The notes beneath the pieces were generated by a model. That model worked only from the letters and a program-made list of their open reading frames with translations, searched no databases and was not told where the DNA came from. This document shows positions 9,342-16,472 of a DNA stretch of 64,000 nt, in pieces; within the stretch, counting starts at the first letter, position 1; the number at the start of each line of letters is the position of its first letter. The stretch covers positions 1 through 64,000 of the forward strand of contig JAURWE010000034.1 in assembly GCA_030655075.1 (NCBI GenBank), written 5' to 3'. Origin of the DNA: Pararhizobium sp. (GTDB lineage Bacteria; Pseudomonadota; Alphaproteobacteria; Rhizobiales; Rhizobiaceae). The translations under genes and the position numbers were made by a program.

Positions 9342-10484
9342 ATGACAGCGATAAAGACGGCCATCGGCCTCATGAGCGGCACCAGCATGGACGGCATCGA
9401 TCTCGCGCTGGTTCGCACCGATGGCGAAACCCATGTCGAGCGCGGGCCATCGATGGGCGTCGCCTACGACGCTGCGTTCCGGGACACGTTGAAGGACGCG
9501 CTGGAGATTGCAAAGACCATCTCCGAGAGGACGCAGCGTCCGGGCCTGCTGGCTGCGGTAGAAACCGAGCTGACGGTACGGCATGCCGTTGCGGTCGGTA
9601 ATTTCCTGAAGCAGAACAATCTCGCTGCCGGGGACATCGATGTGATCGGCTTTCACGGCCAGACGGTGCTGCACCGGCCGGACCGGGCGCTGACGGTCCA
9701 GCTTGGTGACGGGGCGCTGCTGGCGCACCGGACGGGAATTCCAGTCGTCTATGACATGCGAGCCAATGACATGGTGCACGGCGGGCAGGGCGCGCCACTG
9801 ATCCCCGCCTATCATGCAGCACTGGCCCAAAGCGCCAGTGCCACGCTCGATCTTCCCGCCGTCTTCGTCAATATCGGCGGCATCTCCAACCTGACGGCGA
9901 TCGGCACCGATGGCACCGTCACCGCCTATGACAGCGGCCCCGGCAACACGCTGATCGACCAGTGGGTCGAGACCCATGCGGGCATTCCCTACGATCAGGG
10001 CGGCATGATCGCCAGCGAGGGCCACGTGGTGAGGAGCCTTGCCGAACGTTATCTCGACAACCCGTTCTTCTCGGCAAAAAAACGCCGTTCGCTCGACCGC
10101 AACGACTTTGTAGCGCCCGAGGGGCGTGACGCAAACCTCGAGGATGGTGCCCGCACGCTCGCCCATGTGACGGCGGCAGCGATCCTGAAATCCGCATCGC
10201 ATCTGAGCGAAAAGCCGAAGACCTATGTCATCTCGGGCGGCGGCCGGCTGAACCGGATCATCATGGATGATCTGCGCGCTCTGGCCGCCATCGAGGGTGC
10301 GGTTGTCCTGTCTGCCGAAGACGCCGGCTTCAATGGCGATGCCATGGAGGCCGAGGCCTGGGCCTATCTGGCGGTGCGCTCGCTGAGAGGCCTGCCCCTG
10401 ACGTTTCCAGCGACGACGGGCGTAACAGCGGCGGTCACCGGTGGCGTGCTCGTTATGCCGGAGGAGTCGAACCTGCCTAACTAA
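9342..10484 (+). CDS. anmK: Anhydro-N-acetylmuramic acid kinase
   Basis: Phosphorylates and opens 1,6-anhydro-MurNAc in cell-wall recycling, giving MurNAc-6-phosphate. 380 aa, about the usual size. The N-terminal ATP-binding signature GLMSGTSMDGIDLA (9-22) is typical, as are GFHGQTVLH, GGISNLT and YDSGPGNTLID in the middle. The start ATG follows GGAG by 6 nt. Paired in this window with nagZ (28610), which makes the anhydro sugar, although the two genes are far apart. Confidence 0.96.
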   Translation: MTAIKTAIGLMSGTSMDGIDLALVRTDGETHVERGPSMGVAYDAAFRDTLKDALEIAKTISERTQRPGLLAAVETELTVRHAVAVGNFLKQNNLAAGDIDVIGFHGQTVLHRPDRALTVQLGDGALLAHRTGIPVVYDMRANDMVHGGQGAPLIPAYHAALAQSASATLDLPAVFVNIGGISNLTAIGTDGTVTAYDSGPGNTLIDQWVETHAGIPYDQGGMIASEGHVVRSLAERYLDNPFFSAKKRRSLDRNDFVAPEGRDANLEDGARTLAHVTAAAILKSASHLSEKPKTYVISGGGRLNRIIMDDLRALAAIEGAVVLSAEDAGFNGDAMEAEAWAYLAVRSLRGLPLTFPATTGVTAAVTGGVLVMPEESNLPN

Positions 10485-10569
10485 GCCTGCGGCGGCGCGG
10501 TCTTGGATTGTTAAGGTTTGTTCCCTAGCGTCACGATCGGAACTCAACGCTCGCCCTGGAGGCAGACCT

Positions 10570-11835
10570 GTGTCCGTGACCATATCGGTCGTCATTCTGC
10601 TTGTCCTCAACGTCGGCCTCATCTGGTTTTTTCTGGCGGCCCCCGTCGGCGTGCGCACTGTGCGCCTGTCGCGCCTGCTGCCGCAGGCGCCGGCGGACGT
10701 CTGGCCGGCGGTCAATCCGTTCGGCCCCAAGGCCGACTGGCATCATGCGGTGATTTCAAGCCGCCCCGTTGCTGAAAACCGGGTCGAACAGGCGTTCGTC
10801 CATCTCGATCGCAAGGGAGAACCGATCCGCCGGATTTTTGAGATCGACGCCCTGCAGAGCGATCCGCCCGCACATTTCGGCTACGAAGCCAAGATCGTCG
10901 AAGACAGTGCGCTCGATGGCTCCTTCTGGAAGGACTATCATGAGACGCGGGCGCTCTCGGCCACGGAGGGCGGGACGGTGCTGACCATCGAGCAGACGGA
11001 CCGCTACAAGGGCGCGGCGTTCCTGATCTTCCGTTATTTCTCGTTGCGGCGCGAGGTCAAGGCCCTGGAGGGTTGGCTGAAGACCGGCGTTTCGCAGCCC
11101 AACGGCATTTTCGAGCATCCCGCCATGCAGGTGGCACTGGCCGTGCTGTCCACCTTGATTCTCTGGCCGTTTTTCGGCCTTTCGGTCTACGGTCTGGCCC
11201 TCTCGACCCTGCTGACCGTCATCATCGTCCTGCATGAGCTGGGCCACATGGCGGCCTATCGCGCCTTCGGGCACCGCAAGGTGCGCATGATCTTCATTCC
11301 GCTGCTCGGCGGTATCGCCATCGGCGGCAGGCCCTACAATTCGCTGTTCGAAGTTGCCACCTGCGCCTTGATGGGCGCCGGCATGTCGGCTTTCCTTGTG
11401 CCGGTGGCGATCGGGCTGCACGAGATCGCGGAAGCGCTGCCGGGGTTTCACCTTGTCGAATCCGGATCGCTGGTTTTCCTTCTCGTGCTCGGGGCCTTCA
11501 ATCTGCTCAATCTGCTGCCGATGAGCCGCTTCGACGGCGGGCAGGTCCTGCGGCAGGTGGTGACGACGAAAAACGGCCTGATTGCCGGAAGCTTCAGCGT
11601 CACGCTGGCGATCCTGTGGGTTGGCTGGCGCATTGGTGTGCCGTCCATGGCGCTGATTGCAGGCCTTGCTGTCTTCACCGTCCTCAGCCTGATCAGCATG
11701 GGAAGCGTCAAGCCGCGCCACAAGCTGGATGCAATATCAGGGTCGCAGCGCCTGCTGGTCGGCGTCGGCCTTTATGCAGCCTTGCTGCTGCACGGCTATG
11801 CGATCATTTATGCCTGCGACCGGCTGTTCCGCTGA
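10570..11835 (+). CDS. Membrane M50 (site-2-protease type) peptidase with an inserted SRPBCC-like domain
   Basis: A 421-residue membrane protein. Residues 4-24 are a membrane segment. About 30-175 form a soluble domain that reads like an SRPBCC/START fold (APADVWPAVNP start, two-stranded ends, EQTDRYKG). The rest is an M50 metalloprotease with HELGH (222-226) and the second signature NLLNLLPMSRFDGG (311-324, D322 as third zinc ligand). S2P-type proteases cut substrates within the membrane. The GTG start at 10570 has GGAGG 9 nt upstream; a longer frame would run back into anmK and lacks such a site. Joining a lipid- or ligand-binding type domain to an S2P core is unusual. Substrate unknown. 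Confidence 0.78.
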   Translation: MSVTISVVILLVLNVGLIWFFLAAPVGVRTVRLSRLLPQAPADVWPAVNPFGPKADWHHAVISSRPVAENRVEQAFVHLDRKGEPIRRIFEIDALQSDPPAHFGYEAKIVEDSALDGSFWKDYHETRALSATEGGTVLTIEQTDRYKGAAFLIFRYFSLRREVKALEGWLKTGVSQPNGIFEHPAMQVALAVLSTLILWPFFGLSVYGLALSTLLTVIIVLHELGHMAAYRAFGHRKVRMIFIPLLGGIAIGGRPYNSLFEVATCALMGAGMSAFLVPVAIGLHEIAEALPGFHLVESGSLVFLLVLGAFNLLNLLPMSRFDGGQVLRQVVTTKNGLIAGSFSVTLAILWVGWRIGVPSMALIAGLAVFTVLSLISMGSVKPRHKLDAISGSQRLLVGVGLYAALLLHGYAIIYACDRLFR

Positions 11836-11841
11836 GAAGCG

Positions 11842-12564
11842 TCAGGCCGGTGTGTCTGTGACCGTCGGACCGAAAACCTGCTCGAAGGCCCGGCGGATGA
11901 GGATGTCCGCATCGGCCATCTCGACCGGAAGGCCGAGATCGACGAGGCTGGTGACGCCGTAACCCCTGATGCCGCAGGGCACGATGCCCGTGAAATGATC
12001 GAGATCCGGATCGACGTTCAGCGACAGGCCGTGAAAGCTCACCCATTTGCGCAGCCGGATGCCGATGGCGGCGATCTTGTCCTCGGCCATCGACCCATCG
12101 GGCAGGGCAGGCCGCTCCTTGCGGCGCACCCAGACCCCGACCCGGTCCTCCCGCCGCTCGCCACGCACGTTCATCGCCTCGAGCGTGCCGATGATGACAG
12201 CTTCGAGAGCGGCCACGAAGGCCCGGATATCCTGCCGCCGCCGCTTGAGATCGAGCATCACATAGACGACGCGCTGGCCGGGACCATGATAGGTATATTC
12301 GCCGCCCCGTCCGGTCTGGAACACCGGAAACCGGTCTGGCGCCACGAGATCGGCGGCACGAGCGCTTGTGCCGGCCGTGTAGAGCGGCGGATGTTCAACG
12401 AGCCAGACCAGTTCGTCGGCCTCGCCGGAAGCGATCGATGCCGCCTCTTCTTCCATGACGGAAAGCGCCGTCTCATAGGCGACGATGCCGGGCGCGATGC
12501 GCCAGCGCACCGGCGGCGAGCCGGGAAGGGCGAGAAAGGTCGAATCGAGATCTGCGCGCTGCAT
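11842..12564 (-). CDS. lipB: Octanoyl-[acyl-carrier-protein]:protein N-octanoyltransferase
   Basis: Moves octanoate from ACP to lipoyl domains, the first step of lipoate synthesis. 240 aa. Family motifs are complete: TGRGGEYTYHGPGQ (84-97), catalytic lysine K163 in EDKIAAIG, SFHGLSLNV (176-184) and catalytic cysteine C197 in IVPCGI. Convergent with the M50 protease gene, with only 6 bp between stops. No lipA is visible nearby. Confidence 0.96.
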   Translation of the reverse strand: MQRADLDSTFLALPGSPPVRWRIAPGIVAYETALSVMEEEAASIASGEADELVWLVEHPPLYTAGTSARAADLVAPDRFPVFQTGRGGEYTYHGPGQRVVYVMLDLKRRRQDIRAFVAALEAVIIGTLEAMNVRGERREDRVGVWVRRKERPALPDGSMAEDKIAAIGIRLRKWVSFHGLSLNVDPDLDHFTGIVPCGIRGYGVTSLVDLGLPVEMADADILIRRAFEQVFGPTVTDTPA

Positions 12565-12760
12565 GGGACCTGAACATCCTGTCGTGACGGCCTTTCAAAT
12601 GGTGTCTTTTTCTCCGTGAGTCCAGTGGCTTGCGCATCCTTGCTCAGGGGCCTGTTGAAATATCCGGGCACCGGCTGGAAATTCTGACCTTGCGCCCTTG
12701 TGCACCCAAGAGGCTTTTGCTACATGCACCCCCGCCGGAGCAATTCGGCTCTACCACGAT

Positions 12761-12845
12761 GCGGTCGTGGCGGAATTGGTAGACGCGCAGCGTTGAGGTC
12801 GCTGTGGGGCAACCCGTGGAAGTTCGAGTCTTCTCGACCGCACCA
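12761..12845 (+). tRNA. tRNA-Leu (GAG)
   Basis: 85 nt including an encoded CCA. The acceptor stem GCGGTCG pairs with CGACCGC, discriminator A. The anticodon stem CAGCG/CGCTG encloses the loop TTGAGGT, giving anticodon GAG. The long variable arm expected of tRNA-Leu is present, and the T arm contains GTTCGAGTC. Followed by a terminator at 12872. Confidence 0.97.
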
Positions 12846-12871
12846 TCGGCCTTCGGGCCGGACAAAAAGAG

Positions 12872-12894
12872 CCCGCTTCCGAGCGGGTTTTTTT
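12872..12894 (+). terminator. Rho-independent terminator of tRNA-Leu(GAG)
   Basis: Stem CCCGCT/AGCGGG around a TCCG loop, directly followed by seven Ts (12888-12894). The T tract is also the first part of the direct repeat that flanks the higBA cassette. Confidence 0.9.
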
Positions 12895-12927
12895 GTGTCT
12901 ACGCTAACCGCCAAGCTTGCCGAACCA
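12888..12927. repeat. Left copy of a 40-bp direct repeat flanking higBA (relic of the deformylase-like gene end)
   Basis: Begins TTTTTTTGTGTC and ends CGCCAAGCTTGCCGAACC, matching 13694-13733 with about five differences and one gap. In the right copy most of this is the 3' end of the deformylase-like gene; here the same bases are non-coding. The pair brackets about 770 bp holding higBA and its operators, which suggests that the cassette entered at this point and duplicated or re-supplied its target. Confidence 0.75.
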
Positions 12928-12979
12928 CGCCGGACTGATCTTTCCACAGAAGATGGTCCGGTAAAGCTATGACAATTTC

Positions 12980-13033
12980 GTATCAAATACTGATACCAAA
13001 TTCTTGACCTCTTTTCGTATCCCTGTATGATAC
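12980..13033 (+). promoter_or_regulatory. higBA promoter with two palindromic operators
   Basis: Two related inverted repeats: GTATCA-AATAC-TGATAC (12980-12996) and GTATC-CCTGTAT-GATAC (13017-13033). Between and over them sits a good sigma-70-like promoter, TTGACC (13004-13009), 16 nt, TATGAT (13026-13031). This is the classical layout for autorepression of a toxin-antitoxin operon by HigA or the HigBA complex. It also places transcription start after 13035, favouring the GTG at 13054 as the higB start. Confidence 0.75.
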
Positions 13034-13053
13034 CATACGTCAGGGAGCCGACA

Positions 13054-13335
13054 GTGATCCGTTCGTTCAAAGACAAGCTTACCGCATCGGTCGATGACGG
13101 CTCAGTTCGAAAGGGCTTCCCTGCCGATCTGGTCAGGCGCGCACAGCAGCTTCTGACAGTGATGAACGCCGCCGGCGACATCAACGACCTACGGTCGCCC
13201 CCGGGCAACCATCTTGAGAAGCTTTCCGGTGATCGCGACGGTCAGTATTCGGTTCGCATCAACAAACAGTGGCGCATTTGCTTTGTGTGGACCGACGCAG
13301 GGCCTGAAGATGTTCAGATCACCGATTACCATTAG
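13054..13335 (+). CDS. higB: HigB-family toxin (RelE superfamily mRNA endonuclease)
   Basis: 93 aa. Sequence features of the HigB/plasmid-maintenance killer family: MIRSFKDK start, a central helix, NHLEKLSGDRDGQYSVRINKQWRICF (read 60-85) with the conserved Arg/Gln/Trp residues, and a C-terminal DVQITDYH. RelE-type toxins cut mRNA in the ribosome A site. The GTG start has GGGAG 8 nt upstream; an upstream ATG at 13027 would fall inside the -10 element. Toxin-first order with higA 30 bp downstream is typical for HigBA. Confidence 0.92.
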   Translation: MIRSFKDKLTASVDDGSVRKGFPADLVRRAQQLLTVMNAAGDINDLRSPPGNHLEKLSGDRDGQYSVRINKQWRICFVWTDAGPEDVQITDYH

Positions 13336-13365
13336 ATCAAGCCGATCGCCGAGGAGTTCAAGACG

Positions 13366-13665
13366 ATGTCCATCAGCAACACGCCGCCGATCCATCCCGG
13401 AGAAATCCTGCGGGAGCTGTACCTTAAGCCATTGTCCATGAGCGCATACGCTCTGGCACAGAAGCTCAATGTTCCCCGGACCCGTATTGAACGGCTGATT
13501 GCGCAGAAGACAGGCATCACCACCGACACGGCCCTTCGCCTTGCAAAATTCTTTCGCACGACACCGGAATTCTGGATGAATTTGCAGTGGAGCTATCAGT
13601 TGAAAATTGACGCCAAAGCGCTGAAGGATGAGCTTTCCGCAATTCCCGAACTTGAAGCCGCCTGA
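13366..13665 (+). CDS. higA: HigA-family antitoxin (XRE helix-turn-helix)
   Basis: 99 aa with the HigA signature PPIHPGEILRELYLKPL (7-23) followed by an XRE helix-turn-helix (about 25-60: SAYALAQKLNVPRTRIERLIAQKTG) and FFRTTPEFWMNLQ. It should neutralise HigB and repress the operon at the palindromes upstream. Co-transcribed with higB. Gene order and operator type are those of mobile TA cassettes. Confidence 0.92.
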   Translation: MSISNTPPIHPGEILRELYLKPLSMSAYALAQKLNVPRTRIERLIAQKTGITTDTALRLAKFFRTTPEFWMNLQWSYQLKIDAKALKDELSAIPELEAA

Positions 13666-13693
13666 CAGCCACAAACTTCAACGGGGAAGGTCG

Positions 13694-13733
13694 TTTTTTT
13701 GTGTCCAGCGCTAGTCGCCAAGCTTGCCGAACC
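13694..13733. repeat. Right copy of the 40-bp direct repeat flanking higBA
   Basis: Starts with the same TTTTTTTGTGTC and holds the identical 18-mer CGCCAAGCTTGCCGAACC. From 13711 onward it is the coding 3' end of the deformylase-like gene (minus strand). Unlike the left copy, its T tract has no hairpin in front, so the terminator stem belongs to the tRNA side only. This fits an ancestral junction of terminator T tract directly to the gene's 3' end. Confidence 0.75.
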
Positions 13734-14205
13734 GCTTGATCACCCGTTCGCGCTTCAGCCGCGACAGGCGCTGGATCCAGAAGATGCCGTCGAGCTGGTC
13801 GATCTCGTGCTGCAGGCAGATCGACAGCAGGCCCTCCGCCTCATCTTCATGCCAGACGCCTTTGACATCCTGAAACCGCATGCGAACACGGGCAGGGCGC
13901 CCGACTTCCTCGGTGACGCCCGGCATGGAGACGCTGCCCTCCGTGTGGCGAACCGTATCGGCAGACGACCAGACGATCTCGGGGTTCACATAGATCCGCA
14001 CGCCATCCTCAGGCGACAGTTCGATGACCGTGATGCGCTGGAACACGCCGATATGCGGCCCGGTGATGCCGATGCCGGGGGCGGCCCGCATCGTCTCGAG
14101 AAGATCGCCGGCAAGGGCCTCAAGTGCCGGACCGAATGCGGTAACGGGCTCTGTAAGCTGGCGCAGCAGCGGGTCCGGGTAGCGCAGCAATGTCCTGATC
14201 GCCAA
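13711..14205 (-). CDS. Peptide deformylase-like protein with lost metal ligands
   Basis: 164 aa, the length and overall order of a peptide deformylase, which removes N-formyl groups from nascent proteins. The three catalytic motifs are each altered: GxGxAAPQ reads GIGITGPH (44-51), EGCLS reads EGSVS (Ser at 91 in place of the Cys ligand) and HExDH reads HEIDQ (133-137, second His replaced by Gln). Two of three metal ligands are therefore missing. The gene is open from end to end and uses normal codons, so it seems maintained, perhaps as a structural or regulatory paralogue. A true deformylase must be encoded elsewhere. Confidence 0.85.
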   Translation of the reverse strand: MAIRTLLRYPDPLLRQLTEPVTAFGPALEALAGDLLETMRAAPGIGITGPHIGVFQRITVIELSPEDGVRIYVNPEIVWSSADTVRHTEGSVSMPGVTEEVGRPARVRMRFQDVKGVWHEDEAEGLLSICLQHEIDQLDGIFWIQRLSRLKRERVIKRFGKLGD

Positions 14206-14478
14206 TGTTTCGTCCCTTCCTGCTGATGTTTAGGTCATTCAGGAATTGCTGTTTTCGCAAGATTTTGCAACAGCTTGGGCAAAAAATGCCCTTGGCCGCC
14301 ATGCATCGTCCGTTCACCGGTGGACGCAGCCAGCGGATTGGAGTAGCAGGGCGTCATGTTCCCTGCGGTTTTGCGGCCGGATGGAGCGCAACAACCGGCA
14401 TTTTGACAATCCACCACCGAAAGCACCGTGCCGGCAGGCTGCGGTTGCCTGTGGCGGCCAGCGTTGCGAGGGCGGCAG
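14206..14478 (+). promoter_or_regulatory. Structured leader candidate upstream of mgtE
   Basis: 273 bp between divergent genes. It holds several short hairpins: GGGCA/TGCCC around an A-rich loop near 14280, GCAGGG/CCCTGC (14346-14366), and GCCGG/CCGGC (14376-14399) followed by ATTTTG, which could act as an attenuator. mgtE genes are often controlled by Mg2+-sensing leaders, but I do not recognise a known riboswitch here. Low confidence. Confidence 0.3.
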
Positions 14479-15897
14479 ATGAGCAATTACAGCGACGACG
14501 ACCGCAACGCTGCGAACGAAGACGTCTATGACGGCTCCGACATCTATGACGAGGATGGCTCGGTTCGGTCAGACTACCTGATGCATGTCGGCGCCGCCAT
14601 TGCCGACAGCGACCTTCTCTGGGTGCGCCAGCACGTCGCTCGCCTGCACGAATCCGAGCTGGGCGACCTTCTCGAAGCCATCCAGCAGGACCAGCGCCGC
14701 AAACTCGTGACGCTGCTGGGCGACGAATTCGATCTGGCCTCGCTCACCGAGGTCGACGAGGCCATCCGTCTCGATATCGTCGAACACATGCCCAACGACC
14801 AGATCGCCGCAGCGCTTGGCGAAATGGATTCCGACGACGCCGTCTACATTCTCGAAGATCTTGATATCGAGGATCAGGACGAGATCCTCGCCAAGCTGCC
14901 CTTTACCGAGCGCGTGCGCTTGCGCCGCTCGCTGGATTATCCCGAAAGCACGGCCGGCCGCCGCATGCAGACGGAATTCGTCGCCGTGCCGCCGTTCTGG
15001 ACCGTCGGCCAGACGATCGACTACATGCGCGAGGACGAGGACCTGCCGGAGTTCTTCACGCAGATCTTCGTCATAGACCCGACCTTCCGTCTGCTCGGCG
15101 CCATTGACCTCGACCGCATCCTGCGCACCAAGCGCTCGGTGAAGATCGAATCGATCATGCGCGAAACAAACCACCCGATCCCGGCCGAGATGGACCAGGA
15201 AGAGGCGGCCCAGCTGTTCGAGCAGTACGACCTTCTCTCTGCCGCCGTCGTCGACGAAAACAGCCGCCTTGTCGGCGTGCTGACCATCGACGACGTCGTC
15301 GACGTCATCCAGGAAGAGGCCGAGGAAGACTTGATGCGCCTTGGCGGCGTCGGCGACGAAGAGCTGTCGGACAGCGTCATGATCACCTCGCGCTCACGCG
15401 TACCGTGGCTGCTGGTCAATCTGGTGACCGCGTTCCTGGCCGCCTCCGTCATCGCGCTCTTCGATGCGACGATCGAAAAGATCGTCGCACTCGCCGTGCT
15501 GATGCCGATCGTGGCGGGCATGGGCGGCAATGCCGGCTCGCAGACCATGACCGTCACCGTGCGGGCGCTGGCCACCCGCGACCTCGACATTCACAACGCC
15601 TGGCGCATCGTCCGCCGTGAAGCCGGCGTCGGCCTTTTGAATGGCATGCTGTTCGGTGTGCTGATCGGGCTGGTGGCCGGCCTGTGGTTCTGGGATGTCA
15701 ATCTCGGCGGCGTCATTGCCGTCGCCATGCTGATCAACATGTCGGCCGCAGCCTTTGCCGGCATCATGATCCCGCTGCTGCTCGACCGTTATGGCGCCGA
15801 CCCGGCCGTCTCCTCGGCCGTTTTCGTGACGACCGTTACCGACGTCGTCGGTTTTTCGGCCTTTCTCGGGCTGGCGACTTGGTGGCTCAGAACCTGA
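14479..15897 (+). CDS. mgtE: MgtE-family magnesium transporter
   Basis: Mg2+ channel/transporter of the inner membrane. 472 aa from the ATG at 14479 (GAGGG 7 nt upstream). Order of domains: acidic N-terminus, MgtE N domain (about 30-145; EMDSDDAVYILEDL), two CBS domains (about 150-275; TIDDVVDVIQEE at the end) that sense Mg2+, a connecting helix, then five membrane segments (about 305-470) with the pore motif PIVAGMGGNAGSQ. All parts of the family are present. A long, hairpin-rich leader precedes it. Confidence 0.96.
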   Translation: MSNYSDDDRNAANEDVYDGSDIYDEDGSVRSDYLMHVGAAIADSDLLWVRQHVARLHESELGDLLEAIQQDQRRKLVTLLGDEFDLASLTEVDEAIRLDIVEHMPNDQIAAALGEMDSDDAVYILEDLDIEDQDEILAKLPFTERVRLRRSLDYPESTAGRRMQTEFVAVPPFWTVGQTIDYMREDEDLPEFFTQIFVIDPTFRLLGAIDLDRILRTKRSVKIESIMRETNHPIPAEMDQEEAAQLFEQYDLLSAAVVDENSRLVGVLTIDDVVDVIQEEAEEDLMRLGGVGDEELSDSVMITSRSRVPWLLVNLVTAFLAASVIALFDATIEKIVALAVLMPIVAGMGGNAGSQTMTVTVRALATRDLDIHNAWRIVRREAGVGLLNGMLFGVLIGLVAGLWFWDVNLGGVIAVAMLINMSAAAFAGIMIPLLLDRYGADPAVSSAVFVTTVTDVVGFSAFLGLATWWLRT

Positions 15898-15913
15898 CGG
15901 GATCGCGAAAAAG

Positions 15914-15935
15914 TTGACTTTTACGTCAAAGTCAA
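15914..15935. promoter_or_regulatory. Perfect inverted repeat, probable MerR-family operator
   Basis: TTGACTTT and AAAGTCAA, an exact 8-bp inverted repeat with 6 nt (TACGTC) between, 37 bp before the start of the merR-type gene. It has the form of operators bound by MerR-family proteins, which typically lie in stretched promoter spacers. Likely autoregulation. Confidence 0.7.
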
Positions 15936-15971
15936 TAAACTGCCTGTCACGATGCTCGCATTGGAGACGGC

Positions 15972-16358
15972 GTGAACAAGTATTATAGCATAACAGAGCT
16001 GACGCGGGAATTTGGTGTTTCGACCCGCACGTTGCGTTTCTACGAGGACGAGGGTCTCATCCATCCCGAACGCCGTGGCCGCACGCGCCTGTTCCGCTCC
16101 GCCGACCGCCGCCTCATCCAGGAAATCCTGCGCGGCCGCCGCATCGGCTTCACCATCGCCGAAATTCGCGAAATCATTCAGGTCTACAAGGAGCCGCCCG
16201 GTGAATCCGGCCAGCTGCGCATGCTGATCAAGAAGGTCGAGGAAAAGCGCGAGGACCTGCGCCAGAAGCGCAAGGACATCGACGAGACCCTGAGCGAACT
16301 CGGCAATGTCGAGGAAGCCTGCCTGACAAGGCTCGCCGAAATCGGCGTCGGCACCTGA
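15972..16358 (+). CDS. MerR-family transcriptional regulator
   Basis: 128 aa. The N-terminal winged helix is typical of MerR: YSITELTREFGVSTRTLRFYEDEGLI (5-30) and a second helix-turn region around 40-75, then a dimerising coiled coil (about 85-118). There is no cysteine cluster or large ligand domain (the single Cys is near the C-terminus), so it is unlikely to sense metals like MerR or CueR. The protein resembles short MerR regulators of acyl-CoA or amino-acid catabolism (LiuR-like), but no such operon is adjacent and the regulon cannot be read here. It ends just before a repeat element. Confidence 0.85.
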   Translation: MNKYYSITELTREFGVSTRTLRFYEDEGLIHPERRGRTRLFRSADRRLIQEILRGRRIGFTIAEIREIIQVYKEPPGESGQLRMLIKKVEEKREDLRQKRKDIDETLSELGNVEEACLTRLAEIGVGT

Positions 16359-16370
16359 GGTCGAACTAAT

Positions 16371-16414
16371 GCATGTTTCCCAAAAGTGTGCGCGGTTTTG
16401 GGATGAAGACATGC
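16371..16414 (+). repeat. Dispersed 44-bp intergenic repeat, copy 1
   Basis: Starts GCATGTTTCCCAAAAGTG and ends ATGAAGACATGC, with terminal GCATGT/ACATGC inverted ends. Its reverse complement matches the element at 20828-20872 (GCATGTC...CCCAAAACCG...CACTTTTG...ACATGC). Lies between convergent genes, as such repeats do in rhizobial genomes. Confidence 0.75.
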
Positions 16415-16428
16415 ATAAAAACAAAGAC

Positions 16429-16472
16429 CTAAAGCGCATTGCGTGAATCCGTTTTCACGCAATGCGCTTTAG
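16429..16472. repeat. Long perfect palindrome (REP-like, possible bidirectional terminator)
   Basis: Arms of 19 bp, CTAAAGCGCATTGCGTGAA and its exact complement, around a 6-nt loop. It lies 15 bp after the 44-bp repeat and forms a composite with it. The right arm supplies the TAA stop (16471-16469) of the convergent minus-strand gene. A 19-bp GC-rich stem between convergent genes could stop both transcripts. Confidence 0.8.

Noticed and set aside
10756..11721. Long minus-strand frame opposite the M50 protease
   Set aside because: Low-complexity, Gln/Arg/Asp-rich antisense product; the plus strand has HELGH and a strong ribosome site.
12888..13733. An att-type site made by a tRNA integrase
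   Set aside because: The repeat matches the terminator T tract and the neighbouring gene end, not the tRNA 3' end, and no integrase is present.
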